Source: CAZJWC01 sp964550125
GTDB lineage: Bacteria; Bacillota; Clostridia; Christensenellales; Borkfalkiaceae
Direction: 5' to 3'
Length of the DNA stretch: 64,000 nucleotides
NCBI GenBank assembly: GCA_964550125.1
Contig: CAZJWC010000002.1
Coordinates: 1-64,000, forward strand
In this document: positions 42,245-50,304 of the stretch, piece after piece
How positions within the stretch are numbered: the stretch's first letter is position 1
Layout: the number at the start of each line of letters is the position of its first letter
Notes under the pieces: model-generated
The model's database searches: none
What the model was told of the DNA's origin: nothing
The model's input: only the letters and a program-made list of their open reading frames with translations
Translations under genes and position numbers: made by a program

Positions 42245-42689
42245 GGGGTAGAAATATTACATTGTAAAATCATATATTGCGTCAAACTCAAAACACACTT
42301 CATCGTCTTTTAATTTCTCAATTGAAAATGATTCAAAATTCCACATCACTTCATCTAATTTCTGGTCATAATAAGTTTCTATTAGTGCCACTTTGTTTTT
42401 TTTGATTTAATATTTTTTTTACATAAAAATAAATTTCATCAAACCATTGGCAAGTGTTTTTATAGAAATCTGGTGCCATTTGTTTGGCAATAATTTCCTT
42501 TCTATCAGATGCAAAGAGAACAATTCCATCTTCGGTTTCAAAAACAATGTCGATGTCGTTAATATTTTCGTTCCAACAAGCAATTCCTTCAACCTTATCG
42601 AACAAGCAGTTGTCTTCATCATCTAAATAAAGAGTTGCATTTAAATATACTTTGCCATTTTCATGGTCATACTCAATATCATAGCACAC
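42245..42689 (-). pseudogene. orphan cassette remnant: toxin core fused to a broken immunity gene
   Basis: The frame opens at the same GTG-TGC-TAT (Val/Met-Cys-Tyr) point as the orphan toxin at 46931-47857. It matches it for about 50 residues (to DIVFETEDGIVLF) and then switches to a sequence like the immunity family (FYKNTCQWFDEIYFYVKK, compare LYEAAVQMSQWFCRYVKQ). After NQKK an A8 run shifts the frame; the other frame continues with VALIETYYDQKLDEV and IYDFT up to about 42260. The NCGWF motif, hydrophobic tract and toxin domain are missing. Confidence 0.75.
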
Positions 42690-42800
42690 CTCTCCTTTAT
42701 AATGAGTTGTTGAAGAATTGTTGTTAATTTCACTTAAAAATTCATCATCTTAATGGTTTTATGTAATGTAACAATTAGTTATAAGAGGGGCTTATAACTG

Positions 42801-43259
42801 CTAAGTTAATAAATTATTTTCACGATTTAAAGAATCAATATCATCGCATTTATATAGTTTGCAAAAATTATCTATGAAGAACGATTGATTTTGTTGAAGT
42901 CCTTCAATCATTGTATCAACTTTATAACTATCGAGCTTGTTTTTTAAAGATTTAGAATATTTTTTTAATATCTTTAAGCATTTTTGAGGATATAGTGGGT
43001 ATAATATTTCTGCTGCTGATGCAGAGATAACTAAATTATTGTTTTCTAACAATTTAGAAAACTCTATTATACCTTCTTCTGTCAACAACAATTGTTTTGC
43101 TGCCTTTAATATTTGGCTTGATGCTTTTTTAGCTGTATTATAATTATGTTCGCTATTATTAGTAATTCTATCGGTACTTTCATAATCTTTTAAAAATATT
43201 GAATTATCGATAAATATTCTAATAAGGTCTTCTATTTTTACTTCGTTTTTTATAGCCAT
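42801..43259 (-). CDS. immunity candidate for the HNH-type toxin (DUF2019-like)
   Basis: A 152-residue helical protein. The central NNSEHNYNTAKKASSQILKAAKQLL and ISASAAEILYPLYPQKCLKIL resemble HEAT-like DUF2019 proteins, which occur as immunity proteins next to nuclease toxins. Its ATG lies inside the last codons of the toxin gene (10-base overlap), typical of toxin-immunity coupling. No signal peptide, so it acts in the cytosol. The pairing with the HNH toxin is inferred from position. Confidence 0.72.
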   Translation of the reverse strand: MAIKNEVKIEDLIRIFIDNSIFLKDYESTDRITNNSEHNYNTAKKASSQILKAAKQLLLTEEGIIEFSKLLENNNLVISASAAEILYPLYPQKCLKILKKYSKSLKNKLDSYKVDTMIEGLQQNQSFFIDNFCKLYKCDDIDSLNRENNLLT

Positions 43260-44467
43260 ATAATAGTTTCTCCTAATTGGTCTGCAAACATCTTCAATAC
43301 TTCTAAGCCTTTTGTATATTGTTGTTCGTATGGCAATGTATTTACATATTGTCTAAATGTTTGACCATTTTGATAAATTCTTGAATAATAACCAGATACT
43401 TTATGGTGTAAATTTTTAGATATTGCAACTGTGTTTTGTGAATTATAAACTGTTGAACCAGTATTAATACCCTTTGTTACTGTTTGTTGTTCAACAATAT
43501 GATGCCATTCTCCATCTTTAATATAGTCAGATGCTTTACCATATTCCTTTTTAAATCCATCATAAGTATCAAAACTTTTTACATTGCTGCTTGGATTTGC
43601 TTTTGGGAATAAAGATTTAATTGCTGATGTGATTTTATAGGCAGCATATGATGATACTGCACCAACTGCAGTTCCAACACCAGTACAAATACCAACAGTT
43701 TCCCAATCAACTTTACCTTCTTGTTGATATGTAGAAATTGCTGCTGTACCTGCTGCAATACCTGCTCCAACTAATGCTCCAACTGCAACCGTTGCTACAA
43801 CTGGTGCTGCTGCAACTGCACATACAACACCAATTACTGCTGGCACTGCAATTGTTGCTACTGCTCCAATTTTGCCAATAGTTGTGTTGCAAACTTTCTT
43901 AACTGCTGTACTTACTTTTTTGCATAATTTTTTAAACCAACCGCAGTTTTCAATCATTCCAGCGTTTTGAAATTCACTTAGTAGGATGTATTCCCCATCA
44001 CAATCGAATACACAATCTAAGTTTTTATTCTCATCAATAAATGGAACACCTGACATTGTGTCGATAGTAACATTTCCTTCCTCATCAATTAAGGTTGCTG
44101 TTAAAGTAATTACATTTAACTCGACATCATAGTAATAATGATACTTTACCTCAATTTCAGCAGTTGCCTCAGCATCTAATTCAGAAACCAAATCAATTTC
44201 GCAGAAATCTAACAAGTTAAACGTTTTTGTGCCTTCAAATGTAGTTGCCTTTTCATTTGACTCTAATACCACATTTTCAAATTCATCAAAAATGCTTTGA
44301 TAGTCAATTTCATTTTGCCTAACTTCTATTGTTCTTGTCGCAATTGTTGTTTGTGAAAATTGTTTAGAGTTGATAAAGTTTGGTAGACAATAAACAATTA
44401 AACAAACAACAACCAATATTAGTGAAACAAAAAGAAAACTCTTTTTTTTAATTTTTGACTTTGACAT
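43250..44467 (-). CDS. exported polymorphic toxin C with an HNH-type (WHH/LHH) C-terminal domain
   Basis: A 405-residue protein. A membrane anchor (about 9-28, with Cys22 and Cys27 in the pattern shared with toxins A and B) is followed by the extracytoplasmic domain (RTIEVRQNEIDYQSIFDEFEN, about 45-65, read in pieces), NCGWFKK (174-180), a Val/Ala/Gly-rich hydrophobic tract (about 197-280) and the variable domain (about 295-405). That domain has EWHHIVEQ (320-327), QNTVAIS (344-350) and KNLHHKVSGYYS (351-362), the layout of HNH/WHH nucleases in polymorphic toxins. Likely a DNase. The ATG at 44467 follows AAGGAGG. It is preceded by a truncated protease and overlaps its immunity gene. Confidence 0.82.
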   Translation of the reverse strand: MSKSKIKKKSFLFVSLILVVVCLIVYCLPNFINSKQFSQTTIATRTIEVRQNEIDYQSIFDEFENVVLESNEKATTFEGTKTFNLLDFCEIDLVSELDAEATAEIEVKYHYYYDVELNVITLTATLIDEEGNVTIDTMSGVPFIDENKNLDCVFDCDGEYILLSEFQNAGMIENCGWFKKLCKKVSTAVKKVCNTTIGKIGAVATIAVPAVIGVVCAVAAAPVVATVAVGALVGAGIAAGTAAISTYQQEGKVDWETVGICTGVGTAVGAVSSYAAYKITSAIKSLFPKANPSSNVKSFDTYDGFKKEYGKASDYIKDGEWHHIVEQQTVTKGINTGSTVYNSQNTVAISKNLHHKVSGYYSRIYQNGQTFRQYVNTLPYEQQYTKGLEVLKMFADQLGETIIWL

Positions 44468-44507
44468 ATTACCCTCCTTTTTCAAAAGTTAAAAAATTAA
44501 AACAAAA

Positions 44508-45020
44508 CTAATTGCTTTTAATATATTCCATTACTGTATTAACGGGGATACAGTAACAAATACCATAAATAATGTTGTTGGTTTGGTCTTTCAATCTAAA
44601 AGTCGTAATACCCACCAATTTTCCATTTTCGTCAATTAAAGCACCACCACTATTTCCGTCAGAAATAGTTAGGTCACATTGAATAACATTTCTTGTATTA
44701 TTGTTATATGTAACATTTATGTGGGGGATAGCAATATGACCAGTGGTTAAAGATATTCCATAATTACTCATATTGCCTATGGCATAAACTTTATCACCAT
44801 AATCGAGTTTGGAGTCATCACCAATCTTTATAGGTTTTAAACTTCTATCACAAGTTAATTTAAGAACTGCAATATCTAAATCTAAATCATACTTTACAAT
44901 ATCAATTTTTCTAAAATCTTGTTCATCAATAAGTCGAATAGATATTGTTTCAAAAGGATAACTTTGTCCTAAGTTTTTATAAGTTATAACATGGGCGTTT
45001 GTAACGATTGTTCCATACAC
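44508..45020 (-). pseudogene. 5'-truncated trypsin-like protease (copy C)
   Basis: It corresponds to residues 70-236 of the proteases at 49556 and 53163. The membrane anchor and first strands are lost, but His (TNAHV), Asp (LDIAVLKL) and Ser (DGNSGG) remain. The frame opens at a GTG without a clear ribosome site, and no promoter is seen. The half nearest its 5' end (about 44740-45017) is identical by eye to copies A and B, while the other half differs at many bases. Probably not exported and perhaps inactive. Confidence 0.78.
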
Positions 45021-45115
45021 AGCCTTTTAGCACATCAAAAATATCAGTAGGCTCTTTTGTTCAATAACTAAAAAACATTAAACCCCAAACTTAATAGACA
45101 AATAGTTGTTTCCCG

Positions 45116-45240
45116 TTTAAATACTTAACCAAATTACTTAATAATTGTAATTGTTTACAAATAAGTTTTTAATTCTTTGTAAAATCATATATTGTGTAAA
45201 AATCGAAGCAAGCCTCATCTGCTTTTAACTTTTTCAGTAG
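45116..45240 (-). pseudogene. fossil: immunity tail joined to an immunity start
   Basis: On the minus strand one frame reads LKADEACFDFYTIYDFT, matching the tail in the 42.3 kb remnant (LKDDEVCFEFDAIYDFT). It then joins directly to the damaged AAAGAATTAAAAACTTATTTG block also found at 42119-42235, ending in a TATTTAAACGGGAAA that matches the intact gene at 47943-48320. Clearly dead sequence. Confidence 0.65.
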
Positions 45241-45247
45241 AGTTATA

Positions 45248-45710
45248 TTATTCTAACCGAAATATTATATCTCGTGGCATTTCATAATTATATAAATCAA
45301 TTTTCACTATTTTTAATATTTTCTCAGTTATTTTTACATTTTGTTTTTTTGCCGGACACCCAAAGATTAACCACAAACACTTCATTATTTTTGTTTTGCA
45401 TTTGTTTAACATATCTGCAAAACCATTGCGACATTTGAACAGCAGCCTCATACAAATCTGGAAAATCTTCTTTATATCTTATCGCTGCTTCAAAAGGGAC
45501 AGGTAACGCCTTAACTTTATACCAATTTAAATATTCACGTTTTTTATTTAATAAAGTTTTTATATGCGGTTCGACATCTTCATCAAAAAGCAAACCTTCT
45601 TGGAAATAAAAATTATCTTTGTATTTGTCCGGGATGCTATAAATCTCTTTTGCATCAAAATCTTTTTTCGTTAATTTATCTTTAGCTCCTAAAAGCATAA
45701 ATTGACTCAT
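45248..45710 (-). pseudogene. immunity-family gene with a C-terminal frameshift
   Basis: The first 120 or so residues read in one frame (MSQFMLLGAKDK to EVFVVNL). The expected continuation (FGCPAKKQNVKI to MPRDIIFRLE) lies in the next frame, so about one base has been lost near 45352-45360, beside a CTTTGGG and an A7 run. Compared with 46454-46921 and 45898-46368 it shares the K/R-x-Y-x-hydrophobic strand, QWF..(Y/F)(V/L)K and the VF/VFF strand. It sits after a deleted toxin fragment, as expected for a decaying cassette. An AGGAGG-type site precedes its ATG. Confidence 0.7.
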
Positions 45711-45719
45711 TTATACCTC

Positions 45720-45953
45720 CTAAGCAACTTTTGGTAAACCAAAGAATGCGTGTGGTTTTGTGTGAGAACAGGTATGATAATGATCAAAGTAATTTACCTT
45801 GGTTGCCCTTTCCAATATAGGAGATTTGCCGTTTTCATGGTCATATTCAATATTGTAGCAAATCTCAAATCTTTGAAGCCACTTGTGTTTATCAAATCTA
45901 GACCGTTCTGTTATTGACAAATTGGTATATGCAATCACTAAATTCAAAATCAT
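45720..45953 (-). pseudogene. internally deleted toxin fragment
   Basis: Residues about 33-43 of this 77-codon frame (CYNIEYDHENGK) match the orphan-cassette opening. The chain then jumps straight to SPILERATKVNYFDHYHTCSHTKPHAFFGLP (read in pieces), which matches the end of the toxin at 46931 (SPIHELHHGYGYYDHYH...HAFYGLP). About 230 internal residues are gone, joined at a shared (G/D)-Lys-Ser-Pro-Ile. The NCGWF motif and hydrophobic tract are lost, so it cannot be a working toxin of this build. Confidence 0.78.
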
Positions 45954-46368
45954 TTATAGGTATTTCTATACTTGACAAGTTTACCATTTCACTTAACATA
46001 TTTGAAAAAGTTATCGGTTTCTGCAAATCAAATTTTGCCAATAATACATCCTCATATCTATCAATATGAGATTTTAAAAATTTAATAAACCACGCCATCT
46101 GTGTGCTTCTACATTTGTAATAATTTTCATCATATTTCTTACAATCTTCCAGTTTACACCCCAATGGAATAATAGTGTGAATAGAATATGCCTTTCGTTG
46201 CTGAAATATCTTACGACAGACTTCCTCTTCTCCCAACGAGAGATTCTCATTAAAGATAAACTTAGCATCATCCCCAATATCATATACTTGATTTTTTAAA
46301 ATATCCTTATACAAATATTCTGTTTTGTTAAGTTTTTTATCAAATGCTATTAAATACGATATACTCAT
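45898..46368 (-). CDS. immunity candidate, paralog 2
   Basis: A 156-residue cytosolic protein. It parallels the gene at 46454: an MSISYLIAF start, N-K-T-E/D-Y segment, E-E..(C/A)-K.(I/L)F.QRK.Y.I strand, a WF..FLK helix and a closing QFVNN. It probably protects against the orphan HYH-type toxin or a past relative whose fragment follows it. The duplicated immunity gene next to one toxin suggests that one copy came with the deleted toxin at 45720. Confidence 0.65.
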   Translation of the reverse strand: MSISYLIAFDKKLNKTEYLYKDILKNQVYDIGDDAKFIFNENLSLGEEEVCRKIFQQRKAYSIHTIIPLGCKLEDCKKYDENYYKCRSTQMAWFIKFLKSHIDRYEDVLLAKFDLQKPITFSNMLSEMVNLSSIEIPINDFEFSDCIYQFVNNRTV

Positions 46369-46453
46369 TCTTCAAACTTCCATGTATAATATTTAACCTA
46401 TCATCACTTACGATGTCAATCATATTAGAGTAAAATGCACTATACAATGTATT

Positions 46454-46921
46454 TTAGTTATTTACAAACTGATGTATCACAGAATCTTCAAACGCAAAAT
46501 TATCTTCCGGCAGTTTAATATTATTCAAATTTATACATTTAAACTTTATTTTAGAGTAATTTATTGGATGACCTAAACAAATTTGAAGAAAAAAAACATC
46601 TCCGTCCTCTTGAGTATGTTTTTTTAAAAAATCAAGAAACCATTTACATTGCTCTTTTTCACATAAATAGTAATTTTGGATAATACCATTATCCACCAAC
46701 CGATACTCCAATGGAACACTTGCACGAATAGCATACACCTTCCGTTGTGGAAATAAATTTTTAGCAATATCCTCTTCTTGTGGCCAAAGTTTTTCTTTAA
46801 AGAAAATCCCATCATTATCAAGAAAAACCGTCTTTCCACTCGTTAATGTGTGCCTATAAAAATAGTCCGTTTTATTCAATGTTTTATTTTTTTTAAGTGC
46901 TATTAAATATGTAACTGTCAT
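46454..46921 (-). CDS. immunity candidate for the orphan toxin, paralog 1
   Basis: A 155-residue protein starting 9 bases after the orphan toxin. Mixed alpha/beta with VTYLIALKKN, FPQRKVYAIRASVPLEYRL, CKWFLDFLKKH and DVFFLQI. Same family as 45898-46368, 45248-45710 and the remnant at 42.3-42.5 kb. No signal peptide. AAGGAG precedes its ATG. The immunity role is inferred from position, size and multiplicity. Confidence 0.68.
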   Translation of the reverse strand: MTVTYLIALKKNKTLNKTDYFYRHTLTSGKTVFLDNDGIFFKEKLWPQEEDIAKNLFPQRKVYAIRASVPLEYRLVDNGIIQNYYLCEKEQCKWFLDFLKKHTQEDGDVFFLQICLGHPINYSKIKFKCINLNNIKLPEDNFAFEDSVIHQFVNN

Positions 46922-46930
46922 ACAATCTCC

Positions 46931-47857
46931 TTAATTAAATTGTGGTAGTCCATAAAAAGCGTGAGACTTGCATACTTCGTGAGATTCTCCTCTATCGGTC
47001 AAATTACCCAAGTGGTAGTGGTCATAATATCCATATCCATGATGCAACTCGTGTATTGGCGATTTATCGTTTCCCGATTGTTGGGCAATGCTTCTAGCGT
47101 TATCTTTGTAGTATGTATAAACACTTACTATTGTGTTTGCAGCCATTATTGAAACCGCAAAACTTCTTTCAATCTCAACTGGGCAATAGTACATTGCTCC
47201 ATCACTAGGATTAGCCCACGCTATATAGTAAGAATTTTTAGATAAAACGTTAACAACCTCTGCTGTTAATACTGCCGATGCGAAATTAACGCCCTTGTAA
47301 ACAATTTCTAAAATCCTTCCAGTTGTTTTATCTATAACTTGTTCTATTCCATCTGCAATAGGTTCAATAATAATTGCACTAGCTACAACACCTGTTGTAA
47401 CAGCTGCTGCTGCAACTGTTGCAGTTACAAATGTTGAACTTGCGACTGCACTACCAGCAGCGATTAACCCAGCGCTAATTCCTCCGGCTAGTCCTGCAGT
47501 TCCTCCACTAACGCTAACTGTTGCTGTTGCAGCCGCTACAAAAGCAGGAGCAGCAACCACCACGGTAGCAACAACTGCAACAACGGCTACGGTTGCTACT
47601 ATTGCTACTGCATTTTTCTTGACAAAATTTAACGCCTTTTTAAACCAACCGCAATTATTTATATCTTCATTTAAATCTGATAAGAATACAATATCATCTT
47701 CGGCTTCAAAAACAATGTCGATGTCGTTAATATTTTCGTTCCAACAAGCAATTCCTTCAACCTTATCGAACAAGCAGTTGTCTTCATCATCTAAATAAAG
47801 AGTTGCATTTAAATATACTTTGCCATTTTCATGGTCATACTCAATATCATAGCACAC
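46931..47857 (-). CDS. orphan toxin cassette (no signal anchor), HYH-type C-terminus
   Basis: A 308-residue frame that starts where toxin B reads YKGEV-CYDIEYDHENG. It keeps the domain core, NCGWFKKALNFVKK, the Ala/Val/Gly-rich tract and a C-terminal domain with ELHHGYGYYDHYH and HAFYGLP, but has no membrane anchor. The DNA homology begins about 60 bases earlier at GATGAGGATTTTTTAAG with an in-frame TAA just before it. AAAGGAGAG before the GTG could allow internal initiation. It resembles orphan toxin modules that recombine into a full-length gene. Confidence 0.75.
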   Translation of the reverse strand: MCYDIEYDHENGKVYLNATLYLDDEDNCLFDKVEGIACWNENINDIDIVFEAEDDIVFLSDLNEDINNCGWFKKALNFVKKNAVAIVATVAVVAVVATVVVAAPAFVAAATATVSVSGGTAGLAGGISAGLIAAGSAVASSTFVTATVAAAAVTTGVVASAIIIEPIADGIEQVIDKTTGRILEIVYKGVNFASAVLTAEVVNVLSKNSYYIAWANPSDGAMYYCPVEIERSFAVSIMAANTIVSVYTYYKDNARSIAQQSGNDKSPIHELHHGYGYYDHYHLGNLTDRGESHEVCKSHAFYGLPQFN

Positions 47858-47942
47858 CTCTCCTTTATAATGAATTGTTGAAGAATTGTTGTTAATTTCA
47901 CTTAAAAAATCCTCATCTTAATGGTTTTATGTAATACAGTAA

Positions 47943-48320
47943 TTAATTAATAAAAGCATCAATATCGTGAAGATATTCGTTGTCTAATCCTGTGTAATAA
48001 TATTTAGTGATTTTATTAGTTTGTTTGTTGTAACAAACAATAATATCATCACTAAAATTATCGTTTTCATTGGCACCTTTAAAATCTCTATAATCATTAA
48101 ATAAAACAACTAAATAACTATCGTTTTCAGATATATAATCATCTGTATATTCATCGATAGATTGATTTCTAATATTTAATGATGTGCAAAATTCTTTAAA
48201 GTTCTTAAAATATTTTGGATGGTATTTCCCGTTTAAATACTTAACCAAATTATCTAAAGAATTATAATTATTTCCAAATAAGTTTATTAATTCTTTTTGT
48301 ATATCCATTTTAGTTTTCAT
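47943..48320 (-). CDS. immunity candidate for toxin B
   Basis: A 125-residue acidic protein, cytosolic, starting 13 bases after toxin B. It has a helical start (MDIQKELINLFGNNYNSLDNLVKYL, read in pieces) and a beta-rich second half (SYLVVLFNDY, DIIVCYNKQTNKITKYYYTG), like barstar-type or SMI1-like immunity folds in general form. No specific family recognised. Damaged copies of its 5' end occur at 42119-42200 and 45116-45177. Confidence 0.68.
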   Translation of the reverse strand: MKTKMDIQKELINLFGNNYNSLDNLVKYLNGKYHPKYFKNFKEFCTSLNIRNQSIDEYTDDYISENDSYLVVLFNDYRDFKGANENDNFSDDIIVCYNKQTNKITKYYYTGLDNEYLHDIDAFIN

Positions 48321-48332
48321 AACACCTACTTT

Positions 48333-49541
48333 TTAATAATAGAAGAAGCAGTGCATAGCATGAGCAACTACTGCATCAGCAGATTTACCATCACCAGGTA
48401 AGCGGATTTTTGATTTTGAATTTAAATCTAGTGCGTGATAGTGATAATATCCATAATTGCCTAATGAAATAGTATTGTGTTCAGCTACATTAATTTCACC
48501 TTTACTATTACCAGCAGCATATCCACAAGAGTTAATTAAATTGATAGCATCATTAGAATATGGAGTCCAAACTTGACCACCTAAAGAGAACCAAGTTTTA
48601 GCTGTTTCTAATGTTACAGGTTTATAACTAGTAACAAGAGGTTGGTCTAATGCGGACATGACAACCAATAAATATCTATCGGCTCTATCTGTTTTTCTAA
48701 CAGATTCAGCAAAATCAACAACATATGCTTCTGTTAATGTAATTATATCATCAAGTAAACAAGCTGTCAATACAGCACCTGTTGTAATCGCTGCCGCAGC
48801 AACGGTGGTGGATACTAATGTTGAACTTGCTATGGCAGCACCAGCAGCAACTAATCCAGTACCAATTCCTCCGGCTAAGCCCACAGTTCCTCCACCGACA
48901 CTAATTGTTGCTGTCGCAGCCGCTACAAAAGCAGGAGCCGCAACTGCAACTGTTGCTACAACGGCAACAACGGCAACTGTTGCTACTATTGCTACTGCAT
49001 GTTTTTTAACGAATTTTAATGCCTTTTTGAACCAACCACAATTGTTTATATCCTCATTCAAATCTGATAAGAGAACAATTCCATCTTCGGATTCAAAAAC
49101 AATGTCGATGTCGTTAATGTTTTCGTTCCAACAAGCAACACCTTCAACCTTTTCGAATAAGCAATTGCCTTCATCATCTAAATAAAGAGTTGCATTTAAA
49201 TATACTTTACCATTTTCGTGGTCATATTCAATATCGTAGCAAACCTCTCCTTTATAATGAGTTGTTGAAGAATTGTTGTTAATTTCACTTAAAAAATCCT
49301 CATCTACTGTTTGAACAAGATTTAAAGTAGATAATTTTTCATCGGGTACAAAATTAACACTATCAAATTGTTCAAAGTAAGCTTCATAGTCTATTGCATT
49401 TTTACTAACTTCTATATTTCTTGTTGCAATTTGCGTTTGTGTTGGCTTTTGATAATAAGTTAGGCAATAAAATGCACCACAAATTACGGCAAGTATTAAA
49501 GAAAGAGTAATGATATGCACTCTCTTAAAACTTTTTGTCAT
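48333..49541 (-). CDS. exported polymorphic toxin B with HYH-type C-terminal domain
   Basis: A 402-residue protein. A membrane anchor (about 9-28, Cys21 and Cys26), RNIEVSKNAIDYEAYFEQFD (41-60), an extracytoplasmic beta domain (about 95-160), NCGWFKK (167-173), a hydrophobic Ala/Val/Gly tract (about 183-262) and a variable domain (about 280-402). The last 50 residues have GYYHYHAL (364-371) and HAMHCFF (394-400), which resemble His-rich metal-dependent nuclease-type toxin ends; activity is not proven. TAAGGAGGAACT is the ribosome site. Preceded by protease B, followed by its immunity gene. Confidence 0.8.
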   Translation of the reverse strand: MTKSFKRVHIITLSLILAVICGAFYCLTYYQKPTQTQIATRNIEVSKNAIDYEAYFEQFDSVNFVPDEKLSTLNLVQTVDEDFLSEINNNSSTTHYKGEVCYDIEYDHENGKVYLNATLYLDDEGNCLFEKVEGVACWNENINDIDIVFESEDGIVLLSDLNEDINNCGWFKKALKFVKKHAVAIVATVAVVAVVATVAVAAPAFVAAATATISVGGGTVGLAGGIGTGLVAAGAAIASSTLVSTTVAAAAITTGAVLTACLLDDIITLTEAYVVDFAESVRKTDRADRYLLVVMSALDQPLVTSYKPVTLETAKTWFSLGGQVWTPYSNDAINLINSCGYAAGNSKGEINVAEHNTISLGNYGYYHYHALDLNSKSKIRLPGDGKSADAVVAHAMHCFFYY

Positions 49542-49555
49542 AGTTCCTCCTTAAA

Positions 49556-50266
49556 TTAATTTTTTATATATTCCATTACTGTATTAATGGGGATACAGTA
49601 ACAAATACCGTAAATAATATTGTTGGCTTGGTCTTTCAATCTAAAAGTTGTAATGCCTACCAACTTTCCTTTTTCGTCGATCAAGGCTCCACCACTATTT
49701 CCGTCTGCTATAGTTAAGTCGCATTGAATAACATTTCGGGTTGTTTCATTGTATGTAACATTAATATGGGGGATAGCAATATATCCAGTGGTTAAAGATA
49801 TTCCATAATTACTCATATTGCCTATGGCATAAACTTTATCACCATAATCGAGTTTGGAGTCATCACCAATCTTTATAGGTTTTAAACTTCTATCACAAGT
49901 TAATTTAAGAACTGCAATATCTAAATCTAAATCATACTTTACAATATCAATTTTTCTAAAATCTTGTTCATCAATAAGTCGAATAGATATTGTTTCAAAA
50001 GGATAACTTTGTCCTAAGTTTTTATAAGTTATAACATGGGCGTTTGTAACGATTGTTCCGTCTTTGGTAACAATCACACCAGTGCCGTAACTTATGCCAA
50101 CATCTTCACTTTCAGCTTTTATTTCAACAACAGAAGCTTTTGAAATGTCAAAAACACTACTAGCTGTGGGGGGAATAGTGGTTAATAAATAGATAATAAT
50201 GCCTTGACTTAATATACAAACGATTATTGAAAATATCAATATACTAATAACAACTTTCTTTTTCAT
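49556..50266 (-). CDS. membrane-anchored trypsin-like (S1C) serine protease, copy B
   Basis: A 236-residue protein, identical in sequence to copy A. An N-terminal membrane helix (about 5-28) is followed by a compact S1C/HtrA-type domain with His77 (TNAHV), Asp116 (LDIAVLKL) and Ser191 (DGNSGGALID). There is no PDZ domain, unlike HtrA/DegP. The active domain should face outside the membrane. It starts 9 bases after a consensus -10 box, so its leader is only about 3 bases. Toxin B begins 14 bases after its stop, so they form one operon. Processing or quality control of the toxin is the obvious hypothesis. Confidence 0.88.
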   Translation of the reverse strand: MKKKVVISILIFSIIVCILSQGIIIYLLTTIPPTASSVFDISKASVVEIKAESEDVGISYGTGVIVTKDGTIVTNAHVITYKNLGQSYPFETISIRLIDEQDFRKIDIVKYDLDLDIAVLKLTCDRSLKPIKIGDDSKLDYGDKVYAIGNMSNYGISLTTGYIAIPHINVTYNETTRNVIQCDLTIADGNSGGALIDEKGKLVGITTFRLKDQANNIIYGICYCIPINTVMEYIKN

Positions 50267-50275
50267 AACTTCATT

Positions 50276-50304
50276 ATTGTATACTTCGATGAAATTCTTG
50301 TCAA
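50276..50304 (-). promoter_or_regulatory. promoter of toxin unit B
   Basis: On the minus strand TTGACA (50299-50304), 17-base spacer, TACAAT (50276-50281). The start codon at 50266 is 10 bases past the -10, predicting a near-leaderless mRNA. Confidence 0.78.

Noticed and set aside
48658..49185. Long plus-strand frame opposite toxin B (Ala/Thr/Pro-rich)
   Set aside because: It is the antisense of the Ala/Val/Gly-rich tract, with no ribosome site; repetitive codons keep the frame open by chance. The same applies to 43579, 52487 and 40337.
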